The notes: generated by a model not told the origin, from the letters alone. A DNA stretch of 58,795 nt from Chara braunii (GCA_003427395.1 BFEA01000088.1:3558966-3617760); one strand, 5' to 3'. Counted from the stretch's first letter, positions 10,171 through 21,005 are shown. Made by a program: numbers and translations.

Positions 10171-13100
10171 AATATGACGATGCATCCTCCCCCGTTCTAG
10201 CGGGAGATCCGTTCTTATATATAGTGATAGGTGGTCCGTAGTCGCGCCCATTCACCAGTCTTTGAGCACGCTAATGGCCATCATCGTCCCATTGGTGATA
10301 CGCTGACCGATGGTCATGTTCATCTTCAAGGTCATAATTGCCTTGCTCGCCTCTACCCCGACGCTGCCCCTCATATTGGTCGCGGACTCGCCGTGCTCTG
10401 TTCTCCGTCAAGACCATTGACTCGCGACCTTCTTGTGATTTCAATCATCGCCTGTTGGTGGTCATCGACACTTATGAGGGTCACAGCCGCCTTCACGAGT
10501 CACACACATTCCTTCTTACGGTATTGAGAACACAAGTAGAATGAACTTGGCCTGGGCCTCCAGCCAGGTGCGTTGAGGTAGTAAGGCAAGAGTAAGGGAA
10601 GGAGAAGAAGGGAGAGGTGGAGGAGGCCCTGATACTTACCTGGTCAGGGCGCACTCGTGGCCACAAGGGAGAGTGGAGCTAGGTACGGATTTTTCTCTGA
10701 GTATGCAGCAAACGGGACAATAATAATAATAATAATAATAAATAAAATCACGGCATCTCCCCGGATGGTAGCGAGAGATGTACTTTTATTTTGCGTATCA
10801 AGTAGTGGAACGTGGTAAGACCATCGTGATAAGCTTTGTCTTGGCGCTCCTTGTGTCCGCCTCCATCATAGTCCCTGCCTACATCTCCTGAATGTACCAA
10901 GTTGTAAAGGCAGCCAGGTACACTCGGACTCAGTAAGGGAAAGAGAGACGAGCGAAAGAGGAAGCCAACTGAACCTAGCCACGGGGGCCTGACCACGTGC
11001 ATGGAGGTCATAATAATAGAAGTATGGCAATCATGTCTCTCTCTATGTTCTAGCGGAAGGTACATTTTCGGTTTGCACAGTTGAAGAATAATGAAATAGG
11101 CACAACCTTAATTGTCAGTATGTGCTACTCCTAGAGTGACCACGGATCTACAGTTGTCTGACTTCTGCGTGGGTATAGTGTTATTCTCAGTTAGTGGGAC
11201 AATTGGCCTGCTCCATTGACTACCGGCATTTTTCCTCATAGCAACGTATTAAGAAGGTGACCCCCAACCTCAGAAAGGTTGGACACAGCAAGCATTGATA
11301 GATTGGGAGCTCTTTCTTGAGTCTATGGGTGGTATCGCTTGCCCGTTTGCAGGTGGTAGAGTAATTTATTTGGTCAGTTCCGTTAAACGAACAGGACCTC
11401 GGGCTACTATGGCTTATACTCCGCTGTTGCAGATACCATAGTCTGGGCATATTGTTGGTTAAGCCACAAAGGGCTGTGCTGCTGCGCCCAGAATGGTCCC
11501 TTGGTCGGTGTGATCGTGTTGAAACCATGTACAAGCGGTGTTCTTATTGATAGGAGGACAGGAGAATGTGAATGGTAGAGAAGCGCATGAGCAAGGGAGC
11601 GGCAACAGATGGAAGTTCAGGGACGAAAACGGGGGTAGTTAAAAGAGGGAAGGAGTGGAAGGAGAGCAACAGGGTCAAAGGGAGTCATACCTCTTGTTGA
11701 CAAGGTGGGAAGCTGCCTTTCCTCCAGGAAGACTGAATTTTCTTCAGCAAAGGGGTTGCTGGTGGTTTAGAACTCGAGCTACAGTTGCGAACTGCTGTGG
11801 CCATCGCGAAGAGTGAGTTGTTGCTGTTTTTTCCCAGCGGCAGGCTGCTCAGCCACTGCTGCTCCTGGTCCACGGTGGAAGCCTTAGAACTGTGTATTGT
11901 TGGGTTGGCTGTGTCTGCTGCGCTCCGACGAACCCTGCTTGCTGGGTCTGTCACGAACATTGCGCTCATGGCAGGTGTCACGACCCCTGCCACAACACAT
12001 AGACTGTGTGTGGTTGAGCCCTTGTGAAGCCGCTGCAGCGCCGCTTGGTTGTGCGCCTTTGAGGTACCTCCTCGACACGCTGCCCTCGTTGTAAGCAGAT
12101 TACTGTGTAGGGTACCGTTCGTGCTGGGCCTCTTGCTGTGAATCTGTTAAAGTGTTTGCTGTACGCCTAAGGTGCTGGCTGCTGCCGAACCAAGCTGCCA
12201 CCACGCACGGGCTGGGCACCGTTGCTGTACTAGGCACTAATTTGAGGTGATGTTGTGGAGCAGAATGCTGTTCCTCACTGTGTACAGCAACAGCTGGGCC
12301 TAAGGGAGGACACTGTGAGTGAGGAGAGTGATTGGAGGCTTCTACAAGGGGCCACTGCAACAACACGGGGGTTGCCATGGCACACAGCCGTTGTGTGCGT
12401 TGTACGTCTCTGGGCCTGCTACGTCTTGCGGTGTTTCACCGGGGCTTGCTGAGGTACGGTGCTGTGGTTCGCCGTGCACCGCCGCACACTGTCTCTTAGC
12501 GCTGCCTTGCTGTGTACCCCGCATTCTGTTTTGTTCTTTATATAATATGCACTTTTGACACGTACTTGCTGAGGGCAAGACTGTCCCTCACTGTGTTTTG
12601 CGTCATATACTACTTCAGCGCGGTGCTACTGCATGCAGTGTTGTGCTTACTGATGTCTTACTGAGTCTCACTGCATATTGCTGCATCTCGAATAGACCAC
12701 GGTCTGCTGTGAAGAAGCCTGAGTGTGGAAGCACGTACCTAGTATAGCACGAAACTGCAGGATAGGCAGGTTTTTGACTTTAGTAGAGTAACGTTGTTCT
12801 TGCCGCAGGAGGAGCTGTTGAGTTGGGGTTACACTGCCGTTTTCGGCATCTTGCTGTACTGCATGGTACATCACTGTGTTACCATGCGGCGAGGCGGGGG
12901 GTACTGCTGCGACTCGAGAGACCGTCAGGAGACGGCTACTTGCGTTTCTACCGTGGTTCGACCGGCTTCACTGCATTCCTTTTTGGCCATCATTGCGGGG
13001 CCCTCAGGCGCATCCAGATTCCAAGGCCCTCTCCCGTGAGTCTGAGTGCATCCCTCTTGTATCTGAGAGTCTAATCTATTTGCTCCTATCTTTCTTACTC

Positions 13101-13495
13101 TAAGTCTAGTCTAAAGATACGAGAGGAAGGCGACAGGCGGGACTACAACACGTAGGTCCGCATCAAGACCTTGTGGGAGGTCCACCCACCAATTGCGGGA
13201 ACTCTGCCGAAGCCCAGGCGGGGTTCTGGAGGCAGGGAACTTCAGGTATAACTTTTGTCTGACGCATGTGACCCCTTCCCCTAACTACATTACTCCCCTG
13301 GGTATCTGAACATAACTATGGGAGGTTATTACCTGTTATTTTTGGCTTTGTTATGTATGTCAGGACATGTTTTGTGAAAGGCTAAAATAACAAGTATATA
13401 TGAGAGATCAGATAATCCTTTGAGAGGACTCAGACAAAATGAATGGGCGAAGGCGGGAGGTGTTTTTGCATGCGTTTTAGCGGGTCAACCCAAGG
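10171..13495. other. Unrecognised sequence, no supported gene
   Basis: I see no gene here. A TAA microsatellite occupies about 10719-10744. Between about 11760 and 12700 the motif TGCTG/TTGCTGTG recurs very often, which generates many overlapping short frames on both strands. This looks like a degenerate short-period repeat rather than coding sequence. The last 100 bases lead into the hairpin array. Confidence 0.45.
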
Positions 13496-14857
13496 CTGAG
13501 CCCCTCTGGGTGGATGAGGGCTCAGTGCTGTGTTTTATTAATGTTTGTTGGGCTGAATGAGTGACTTTCATGGCTGGTCCTACCCGGGTAGGATGGATCA
13601 GTCGCTGTTTTTTTTAGGGGGGTTTTGAACAGGAGTACGGGCACCCTGGGTAGGGAAGGCTCGGAATCCTGGTGTTTGTTTTAGTGAGTTGAGGTGCATG
13701 TTACTTCTGAGGGGACAAAGGCATAAGACTAAGCGTACCCTAGGGTTAGGGGGGCTTAGCCATAAACCATGAATTAACTGGTCAACAAAAGTATAAAATT
13801 TGATACATATATTTATTGAACTTATACTTCTGGCAGACCGGGCACCCTGGGTAGGGAAAGTCAGTCAGTAAGTCAGGTAGAACTAAGGAAGAAAAGGAAA
13901 GAGATGAAAAATAACAAGAAGGTAACTGGGCAGGCTGAACGTACCCTAGGGTTAGGGCGGTTCAGTTGTATGCTCATGATAACACTAAGGACCAGAGAGT
14001 TAGTATAAATCTGTTTTTATTTTTCCTTTTAAACATGAGGCAGGATCGGAAGTTCCATTTGTTGGAAAGGTCCAATCGTCTGCCAAACAAGAGAAGGAAA
14101 AACTTAAAGTTTGTACATCTGTATCATATAAAATGTTGTATGGCTAACTAGGCGTACCCTAGGGTTAGGGCGGCCTAGCGATAAACTTTTGTCGTTAATG
14201 TAAGTTGGACGTACCCTAGGGTTAGGGCGGTCCAGCGTTTCGACGTTTATAACTGTTCAGGCAGATCAGGCACACCCTAGGGTTAGGGCAACCTGATCAC
14301 ATTGCCTTATGTAACTTAAACTGTTATGGCTAACTAGGCGTACCCTAGGGTTAGGGCTGTCTCTTATACACATCTAGATGTGTATAAGAGACAGGGCTTA
14401 GGGCAACCTGATCACATTGCCTTATGTAACATAAACTGTTATGGCTAACTAGGCGTACCCTAGGGTTAGGGCGGCCTAGTGATACGCTTTTGTCGTTAAT
14501 GTGCTGTAAGTTGGACGTACCCTAGGGTTAGGGCGGTCCAACATTTTGTCGTTTGTACTTATGTTCTGGCAAGTTAGGCCTACCCCGGGTAGGGATGGCT
14601 TGATGTTATGTCATATGTAACCCTGTTTAGGACAGGCTGGGCACACCCTAGGGTTAGGGCAACCCAGTCCTATGCTTCATGTCGTTAGTTAGGCAGAAGC
14701 CAGACGTACCCTAGGGTTAGGGCGGTCTGGTCATGTGCCTTACGTATACAGTCAAGTTATGTCGGACACACCCTAGGGTTAGGGCAGTCCAAATGTGCGT
14801 ATCTTATCTGTTATTTAGGCAGGTCAGGTATACCCTTTAATTAGGGTGGGTCTGATC
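13496..14857 (+). repeat. Array of hairpin units with covarying outer stems
   Basis: About 17 units share a core CCCTAGGGTTAGGG or a variant (inner stem CCCTA/TAGGG, loop GGGT). The core is flanked by short arms that differ between units but pair within each: CTAAGC/GCTTAG (13729-13759), CTGAAC/GTTCAG (13935-13965), CTAGGC/GCCTAG (14148-14178, 14449-14479), GTTGGAC/GTCCAAC (14510-14542), GATCAGG/CCTGATC (14264-14298), CCAGAC/GTCTGG (14700-14730). From 14458 to 14832 cores recur every 61-64 bp. Spacers also resemble each other. The first units (13496-13663) and the one near 13834 have variant cores (CCCTGGGTAGGG, CCTACCCGGGTAGG). A different hairpin with GGCAG/CTGCC ends sits at 14039-14084. 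There is no credible ORF. Function is unknown. Confidence 0.85.
14357..14394. other. Mate-pair transposase adapter junction (assembly artefact)
   Basis: Bases 14357-14375 read CTGTCTCTTATACACATCT, the 19-base Tn5 mosaic-end adapter. Bases 14376-14394 are its exact reverse complement. This 38-base junction is what a Nextera mate-pair circularisation leaves (established knowledge). It is library sequence, not genome. It sits inside a hairpin core and joins a left arm CTAGGC to a right arm CCTGATC, which do not pair. The sequence just left of it (about 14291-14356) is repeated just right of it (about 14403-14472), so one array unit is probably duplicated artificially. Confidence 0.97.
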
Positions 14858-16866
14858 GTATGACATAGGAGAAGGGGACTTAAAAGGGAAAGGAACTGTG
14901 AGATGTAACGAACTACTTGGACCAAATTAATGTGGGATTGTAAGAGATGTTTGTTTACGCATGCTTGTGGGCTCTCACTTTTGGGCATCTTTTGGATAGG
15001 CTAGTTGTTTTAGATACTCGCTGAGTGCTAGAGCTACAGGTAGATGAGATGGATGATGGGAGGGAAGTTTGGGATAAGATAGGACTGACTCTGTTAGGAC
15101 TTGGGATCAGTGTTAGCTCACAATCTCATTTAGAGGTCGTGCAGGCCGTCATTGATTCTGATTTGTCAAATAGGTGTCAGAAATTAATCCTAAGTATAAC
15201 TTTACGTCGTTGATTTCGTTTTCAGCTTTGAATAAATCTTCGCAGCCTCCTGTTCCTACGGGAAGCGATGCCGAAATTTCTACAAATCTGAAAGAGTTCG
15301 TTATTTTTGGACTCGTAAAAGTTCTGGAAATGCACTTTTCTTACGGGAAGCGCTGCCGAAATTTTGTAAAATTTGAAGAATTAGAATATATTTCTACCTT
15401 GGCAAGGTGATGTCAAAGTTCTCGATGACTTTATGAGAAAGCAAGGTATTAGTGAGGAAGATAGGTTTTGGAGTGGTGTTGGCCCTCCATCTATCTTGAG
15501 CGAAGCATTGGGACCGTTCTGGCCCGTATTGTGATGCAGGTTTCTGTATTTCACTGAAGGCTCGATTCGTTCGGCCTGATCCTACAAAGGAACACTCTTC
15601 TGTTATCACTGATAACAGGTCGGTTGCCGACTCGTCGGTCTACGACTCAACTTACCTGTTTCTTCTGCCTCTCAACCTAAGGCCTTGACCCTTGCTAGGT
15701 TTTATGTTTCTTGGGGTTTCATCCAGATTCTTTATAAATGGCCATTTCTTAAAGACTGAGTATTTTTGTTGAGGAATGGTGGGGAAAAGGTTGGGCATGT
15801 GTGCATAAGGCAGGGTGTGAGTTGCAGAAGGCTGAAAAAGTTGACCCCTCTAGTGTGTGTGATGTTGTTTGATTCTTGTGTATGATCACAGGTACGTGTG
15901 GAGTAATGTTGAAGTCTGATGGATGATTGTTTTTTCGGATCCAGATGGGCAAACCATACAACTGTCGTGAGAGTGATCTACCACACAACTTTTTGTTTGA
16001 TTGTGATTGCCACGCTTAAACTATGGTAGAGGTTCGGTGTTCTGTTAGCATTGGTGTCTGTTTTCTTTCCTTGTTCTAATTTTATTTGTGAGGAACGATT
16101 AGGTTCCGGGCAGAAGGATTAGCGTGTCGCGGGTGGTGCGCCAGACAACTCACCACCGCTCCGATTTCCTTCCCACCCTAAGCGGCCATCTTACCCCGCA
16201 TCCTTAAGGCACCGCACGGTGCAGAAGATGGCGGGGTCCTCAGACCATATTTGCACTCGCTAAAAGTTTACCCCTCTTAGCGCGCGCTTCAGCGAACGCC
16301 TGAGCGTCGAGAGTGACCCAATGACTCAGATGAGGCCACTCGGTTAGGGGCACCATATAATGCGCCGTCATCAGGACTGCTTTAGTAGGATTGCATTGCT
16401 AGCCGATATGTGTAGGTTCTATGGCCGCGCGACTTTATACTAAGCCTGGCGCGGCACTCACCTGATTTCCGCACTGGAAAGTTATGGGTCAAGCGGAAAA
16501 GAACAAAAGCATGATTGCGGTAAGTAGATCCGAGTTTTGGTAATACGAAGCGACGCGTGGACGGAGTACTAGTCCTAATCGACCTATGGGGATCCGCATA
16601 CGAGATCCCAACGTTTCGAATGTCGGTTTGCGCATAGGGTCTGATTTGGGCATTATCCGCTCGTATCCTTCGTACTGATCCACCCATTTCCGTGTGGTAG
16701 TCTTATCAGGCTATACAACTTGGAATGTGGGTTGGGCAGAGGGCGAGCTTCTTTGCGTTCGCCTCCTTCTTGAGTTTCATAGTTGGATGTTGTAGTCCGT
16801 GGTAGCCATCAAAGTCAAACATTTTGATCACTGGCCGCCATGACAGCCCTGAAGTTGTCTACTCAA
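14858..16866. other. Unrecognised sequence
   Basis: No supported gene. A phrase of about 22 bases beginning ACGGGAAGCG and ending in CCGAAATTT occurs twice (about 15259 and 15343). A GC-rich block at about 16100-16400 has an LTR- or leader-like texture (CCGCTCCGATTTCC, ATATAATGCGCCG), but I could not pair it with a second copy. Short open frames on both strands show no domain. Confidence 0.4.
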
Positions 16867-17013
16867 CCTCTCTGCACGAGGTGCAGAAGAGGGAGTGAGC
16901 TTCAACCGCACATGGCGGTTGTCTGGCGTCGAGAGGTTAACCCCTCAAGGCGCTGTCAGCCGACACTTGAGTGTCGAACGCGGCCCTCGAGAATTATCGA
17001 GGGTTGCGCGATT
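16867..17013. other. Cluster of four consecutive perfect hairpins
   Basis: Four stems follow each other with short gaps. TCTGCAC/GTGCAGA has loop GAG (16871-16887), extended by CCTC/GAGG outside (16867-16892). CAACCGC/GCGGTTG has a 5-base loop (16903-16921). CGACAC/GTGTCG has loop TTGA (16961-16976). CCCTCGA/TCGAGGG has a 6-base loop (16984-17003), and flanking CGCG segments can extend it. This density suggests a structured RNA or a foldback repeat. No pol III boxes or known RNA fold were recognised. Confidence 0.5.
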
Positions 17014-17225
17014 GCAGGCACTACATAATACCCCATCAGATCGGATACCTGCACATGTACGCATGGCTAGTCGATAGGAGGAAGTCATAGCGTCCGCGCA
17101 ATTTTATCTTGAGTCGTGCGCACGACGTCTAATCGATTCCATATCAGGAAGTTATGAGATGGATACTGAAGGGACTAGGGGAGTTTGTTTTTCTTTGATT
17201 GTGTTTGTATGGTGTAAACGCGTGG

Positions 17226-17612
17226 CGAGTGGATTGCGTCCTAGTCGACCGACGACGATTTGTGCTTGGGACCTCAGCCCCCCAACGCGTCGAATTGCGT
17301 ACGGGTCCGATTGAGGGGCGTTGATCGCGCGTGCCCCCAATGCTACAGCGAACGAGAAAACGCCCTCGGCTGGACCACCTCTGCGATTGCATACAAAAAG
17401 CTTTCGTACGTGGTTCGGTAGCTCGGCGGGTATACGCCCACCTAAGGGATGGTGACAGCTCCCGCAGGTGGAGGTAAGCGGTGCCTCGCGTGACCCTGTC
17501 CTGTCGTAGGGACTCGCGAGAGGTACGGCTGGCGCACTCGGCCGAAGCGGCATACGCTCTACGCGACAAGTCTTGCCAAATCCTGCGTGATACGGCCGAG
17601 AGGGTCCCCGTG
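17226..17612 (+). repeat. Retroelement leader/LTR-type repeat, copy 2
   Basis: Second copy of the block at 5866-6275, in the same orientation and order of landmarks (CCTAGTCGACCGACGACG ... TAGCTCGGCGGG ... CGGCCGAGAGGGTCCCC). It is diverged by scattered substitutions and small indels. No gag follows, so it is a truncated or solo remnant. Reverse-strand open frames across it are mirrored in copy 1 and come from the repeat, not from a gene. Confidence 0.6.
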
Positions 17613-18205
17613 CAGGACCGATGCGCTTGACAGCGTACACAACTTTCGAAGAGGAGAAGAGCGAAGAAGAAGATGTGCCAGTGTTAAGGTTAGAGTAGTT
17701 TTTGAAAGCTATCCGCTTAGCAACTGCGTAGACAATCAACCAGATCATGACCTGCAGCGAGGAGAAGAATCACACTCGCAACGAACAAGCCAACAGCTGA
17801 GGAAAAGGATTGCGCCAACAAGGGCGCTTAGTGGTTCGATTTAGGGAACATGAACACTGAGCGACAGTTATGAGGAGTGGAGGCCAACGAATGTCTTTCA
17901 GCATGGCGAGGAGCTAGCCAGCGGCAACACCAACAGCATCGGCAACAACACCATTATAGTCCTATAAACGCTAAGAAAATCACAACGACCAGGACTAACG
18001 CTAGCACCCTTACTAGTGTACGCTCTTGGCAGCGGTACCAGTACACAAAGCGACCCAAGCGGCAACATTCAATGTCACATACTTTCTTGCTCACCTGTAC
18101 GTCGTTTGTAGTGAAAGCTGCCAGCCTGGTCTCGTTGAATTTGGTCCGGGAATAAAGAGCAAAGTTCAAAGAGAATACAGGAAACGTAGAACTGACAAAA
18201 GGAAG
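17613..18205. other. Unrecognised sequence
   Basis: A GA-rich start (GAAGAGGAGAAGAGCGAAGAAG) and a CAACA-rich patch (about 17920-17955) are visible. No gene or motif is supported. Confidence 0.4.
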
Positions 18206-18700
18206 TGGTGGATTTATTTCAGCAGGGAGGTGGATTCAGTAGGGGAAAAGTTATGGTTTAGCGTTTGAACTTACGAAATTGATTTCCTAGTTCAGTCAGG
18301 GTTTGGGTTGGGATCCCGGGGGTCTCATCAAAAACATAACGCTGGGTAAAACTCCCGACCCAGTTTTTCTGGGGGTGGCCGACCCGTCAGGAACTTTCTA
18401 TTTCTGGATTCTCTGTTATTTTACTGTGTTTTCTCAGCGTATTGAAAAACAAGTGGTAGATTTATTTCAGGAGGAAGGTGCAGGGAGCTGGAGAAAGAAG
18501 AAGTTAGGGTTTAGGGTTTAAAGTTACGAAGTTGATTTCCCTGTTTAGTCAGGCCGGGGGTTTGGGTACGGGTCCCTGGAGGTCCTGTCAAAAGCATAAC
18601 GTTGGGCAAGACTCCTACACCCGGTCTTTTTGTGGGGTGACCGGTCCGTACGGAACTCTCCGTTTTTGTGTTTCTCTATTGTTTGCTTTGGTTTCTCAGT
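18206..18700 (+). repeat. Two-copy tandem repeat, about 246 bp
   Basis: The segment beginning GTGGTGGATTTATTTCAG (18206) repeats from about 18452 as GTGGTAGATTTATTTCAGG. Later landmarks align too: TTACGAAATTGATTTCC / TTACGAAGTTGATTTCC, AAACATAACGCTGGG / AAGCATAACGTTGGG, and GGGGTGGCCGACCCGT / GGGGTGACCGGTCCGT. The copies are diverged, so the duplication is old. No coding capacity is evident. Confidence 0.75.
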
Positions 18701-19089
18701 CTCTTTACCTTATTTTCTTAGATCGAAACCCTTCAAGGAAGCTTGCTTTGTGCCCGCCGTCTTTTTGAAACCCTTCTCTAAGAATGATTCCCGCTAGCAC
18801 AACTTCTCAATCAAGGGGAAGTCTCTGAGGGACCCAGCAATGTAGTTGTGTTCGCGGGCCACTTTTCTGGCTTCCTCTGGGGTGAGGCCTGCGTAGATAC
18901 AGGAGTTCGAGTACTAGAAGGCAGAAACCTTTAGAGAATAAGACTGCAGCCGGTCACGAGCTTTGCGCGTATGTGCTCTGCTCAACAGAGAAACATCGGC
19001 GAGACACTCTTTTTAAAGTAGCAATAATTATAGGGATTGATTTCAAAGTAATTCAGGCCATTTTCCAAAGATTTGTCGGGTAGGTGTTT

Positions 19090-19870
19090 CTTAGACATCG
19101 GTTCAACGTGGCATTTTCTAGTGCTTTTCACCTCGTTCTTGTGGGTTAGAAATGGTGTCACCATTCGCCTTTCTCTTTTGTCTTTGTGACTCACTTTTTT
19201 AAGAACTCTCAACAGACTCAAAAATTTTGAAACTCCGAAGTTTTTTGCATCTCATTTTGTAGGACTATAAACACGCAAATGTCAAGATGTCTAGCTTCGG
19301 TACAAGGGTGTACATTTTTAGAGTGCTTTCTTGTCTTCTTTTTTTGTCGCGTGTTTGTGTGACACGGTTTATAGAATTATAAACGGAATGGAGAATTCCG
19401 AAGCTGAGATCGTTTTTGCGTTCCAATTTATAGGACTATAAATACGCAAATGTCAAGACGTCTAGCTTCGGTTCAAAGGAAACATTTTCAGATTGCTTGT
19501 TCCTTCCCTTTTTTCTCTCGTGTGTGTGCGTCGTGTTTTATAGAACTATAAATGAAATTAAAAATGTTAAAGCTGCAACATTTTTTTGCGTAATGTGTTA
19601 TAGGACTATAAACACGCAAATGTCGAGACGTCAGGCTACGGTACAAGACCGTACATTCTTGGTGTGCTTGTTCCTTTTCGTTTTTTCTAGTGTGTCTTTG
19701 CCTCTTGCTTTATAGAACTATAAATGGAATTCGGAAGGCGTGAACTGCATCTGTTTTCTGCTTCTTTAATTAAAGGACTCCAAAGGTGCACATGCCAAGA
19801 CGTTCTGCTTTCGTACAACGCAATACATTTTTGAGTGATCGTTATCCTGCTTGGTTTTCTTAACTTTCCT
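19090..19870 (+). repeat. About 171-bp tandem (satellite-like) repeat, ~4.5 monomers
   Basis: The phrase AGGACTATAAACACGCAAAT or a close variant starts at 19261, 19432 and 19602, and a decayed version starts at 19774. The spacings are 171, 170 and 172 bp. Each monomer also carries TATAGAACTATAAA about 60 bp before AGGACT, a TCTAGCTTCGGTAC-like phrase and a T-rich segment ending near TCTCGTGTGTG. A partial earlier monomer is visible from about 19090. No ORF is conserved between monomers. Confidence 0.8.
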
Positions 19871-20206
19871 CTAAGTTTGTAAGTGGTATCTAGTGTTGTG
19901 GAATGAATTGTCGCATTTGCGCGGTTTCAGCAAGACAAAGAATTCATTTCTCGACTACAAGCCGTTTTTGGAACCACTTGTTGAACTGCTTTTGTCTATG
20001 ATAAAAATGAGGCTCCGAGGACAAGCTTTCGTCTCACTAATCACCTTCTCCTATCAGGAGCCTTGATTTGGTATGTTTTCCATCACTAGGTGCGGCATAC
20101 GTGTAAAAGTAGCACCAGCGGAGTGAAAATGAGTGGTAAAATTTTGGTTTTCTCCGATCTATAAAGACTGCTTGGTTTTCTACGATTGTTTGGTTTTCAC
20201 GAATAC

Positions 20207-20443
20207 TGTGTTCTTGACGGAAATTTCCTTCTTGGGGTACATCGTTACGGTGGAAGGACTGAAACCGGATCCAAGGAAGGTAGCGGTACAAGAATCCCCG
20301 TCTCCGGTCACGCTCACTTAGGTTCGAGCCTTCCTAGGGCTGGCATCGTACTACCGACGGTTCATTCAGGGGTTCGCCGGCGTGGCGAAGCGAGTAACGA
20401 ATTCTGTTAAAGAAAGAAGAACAACTGATCTGGACACCGGAAT
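20207..20443 (+). pseudogene. Reverse transcriptase C-terminal remnant
   Basis: The phrase FLGYIVTVEGLKPDPRKVA, the conserved end of Ty3/gypsy RT palm/thumb, is readable from about 20225. It matches the large element closely. The following RAFLG.ASYYRRFI segment is in a different frame, and the frame breaks again before 20444, so at least two indels separate it from RNase H. The catalytic half of RT is absent. Confidence 0.7.
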
Positions 20444-20998
20444 GTGAGGGGGTTTCTCGGGCGCTCAACGAAGGCCTTGACAACAATGCCCTTCCTGGCC
20501 AAATCGGATCCGACGAGACCGTTCGCACTGCACACTGATTGGCAGCTGCAGGCGATGTCAGCTGTGCTGACTCAGCAGGGACCAGACGGTAAGGAGCGCG
20601 TCATCGAGTACGCCTCCAAGACTCTGAGCTATACGCAATCCAACTACGAGGCGTGCAAGGGCGAGTGCTTGGCAGTAGTGTGGGGGATTCAACACTTCCG
20701 ACCGTACCTCTACGGCCAGAAATTTGTGCTCGTGACGGATCATCAGCCACTGTTGTCGCTACGCAACAAAATAGATTACACTGGAACTCTGGGAAGGTGG
20801 GCGGTGCGTCTGCAGGATTACGACTTCGACATCCGTCACCGCGCCACCAGGCAACACGGGAATGTAGATGGGTTAACGCGCCTCCAGCCGCCCAACAAGT
20901 GTCCGACCAGCGAGCGACTCATTTCGTGGAAGCCGGAGTCAGCCTCGACGGAACCTCGTTACGGGGAACTGCACGTCTTGCGAAGGAATACTCTGTAG
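20444..20998 (+). CDS. RNase H domain ORF (Ty3/gypsy), 184 aa
   Basis: It contains RNase H landmarks: FALHTDWQLQAMSAVLTQQG with the first acidic residue present, IEYASKTLSYTQSNYEACKGE, LAVVWGIQHFRPYLYG and LVTDHQPLLSLRN. It ends in the linker FDIRHRATRQHGNVDGLTRL. RNase H degrades the RNA strand of the RNA:DNA hybrid during reverse transcription. The frame starts inside the domain because of an upstream frameshift, so residues 1-20 may not be native. It ends at TAG 20996-20998, 7 bases before the next ATG, exactly as in the large element. Confidence 0.8.
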   Translation: MRGFLGRSTKALTTMPFLAKSDPTRPFALHTDWQLQAMSAVLTQQGPDGKERVIEYASKTLSYTQSNYEACKGECLAVVWGIQHFRPYLYGQKFVLVTDHQPLLSLRNKIDYTGTLGRWAVRLQDYDFDIRHRATRQHGNVDGLTRLQPPNKCPTSERLISWKPESASTEPRYGELHVLRRNTL

Positions 20999-21005
20999 GT
21001 CCGGG

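Noticed and set aside
10231-10544. 98-aa ORF after the gag-protease remnant as a continuation of pol
   Set aside because: No RT, RNase H or integrase motif could be found in any frame.
11685-13103. Overlapping 60-100 aa ORFs on both strands
   Set aside because: They come from TGCTG-rich repeats. No frame is favoured and no motif is seen.
14357-14394. Bacterial transposon end or IS insertion
   Set aside because: Only the 19-base mosaic end is present, twice and back to back, with no transposon body. That is the library adapter.
13740-14790. Interstitial telomere repeats (TTAGGG appears in every unit)
   Set aside because: TTAGGG occurs once per unit within CCCTAGGGTTAGGG, never in tandem. 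It is part of a hairpin.
13935-14857. CRISPR-like array (short repeat with ~62-bp period)
   Set aside because: The conserved part is only about 14-20 bp, the spacers resemble each other, no cas-like genes are present and the genome is eukaryotic.
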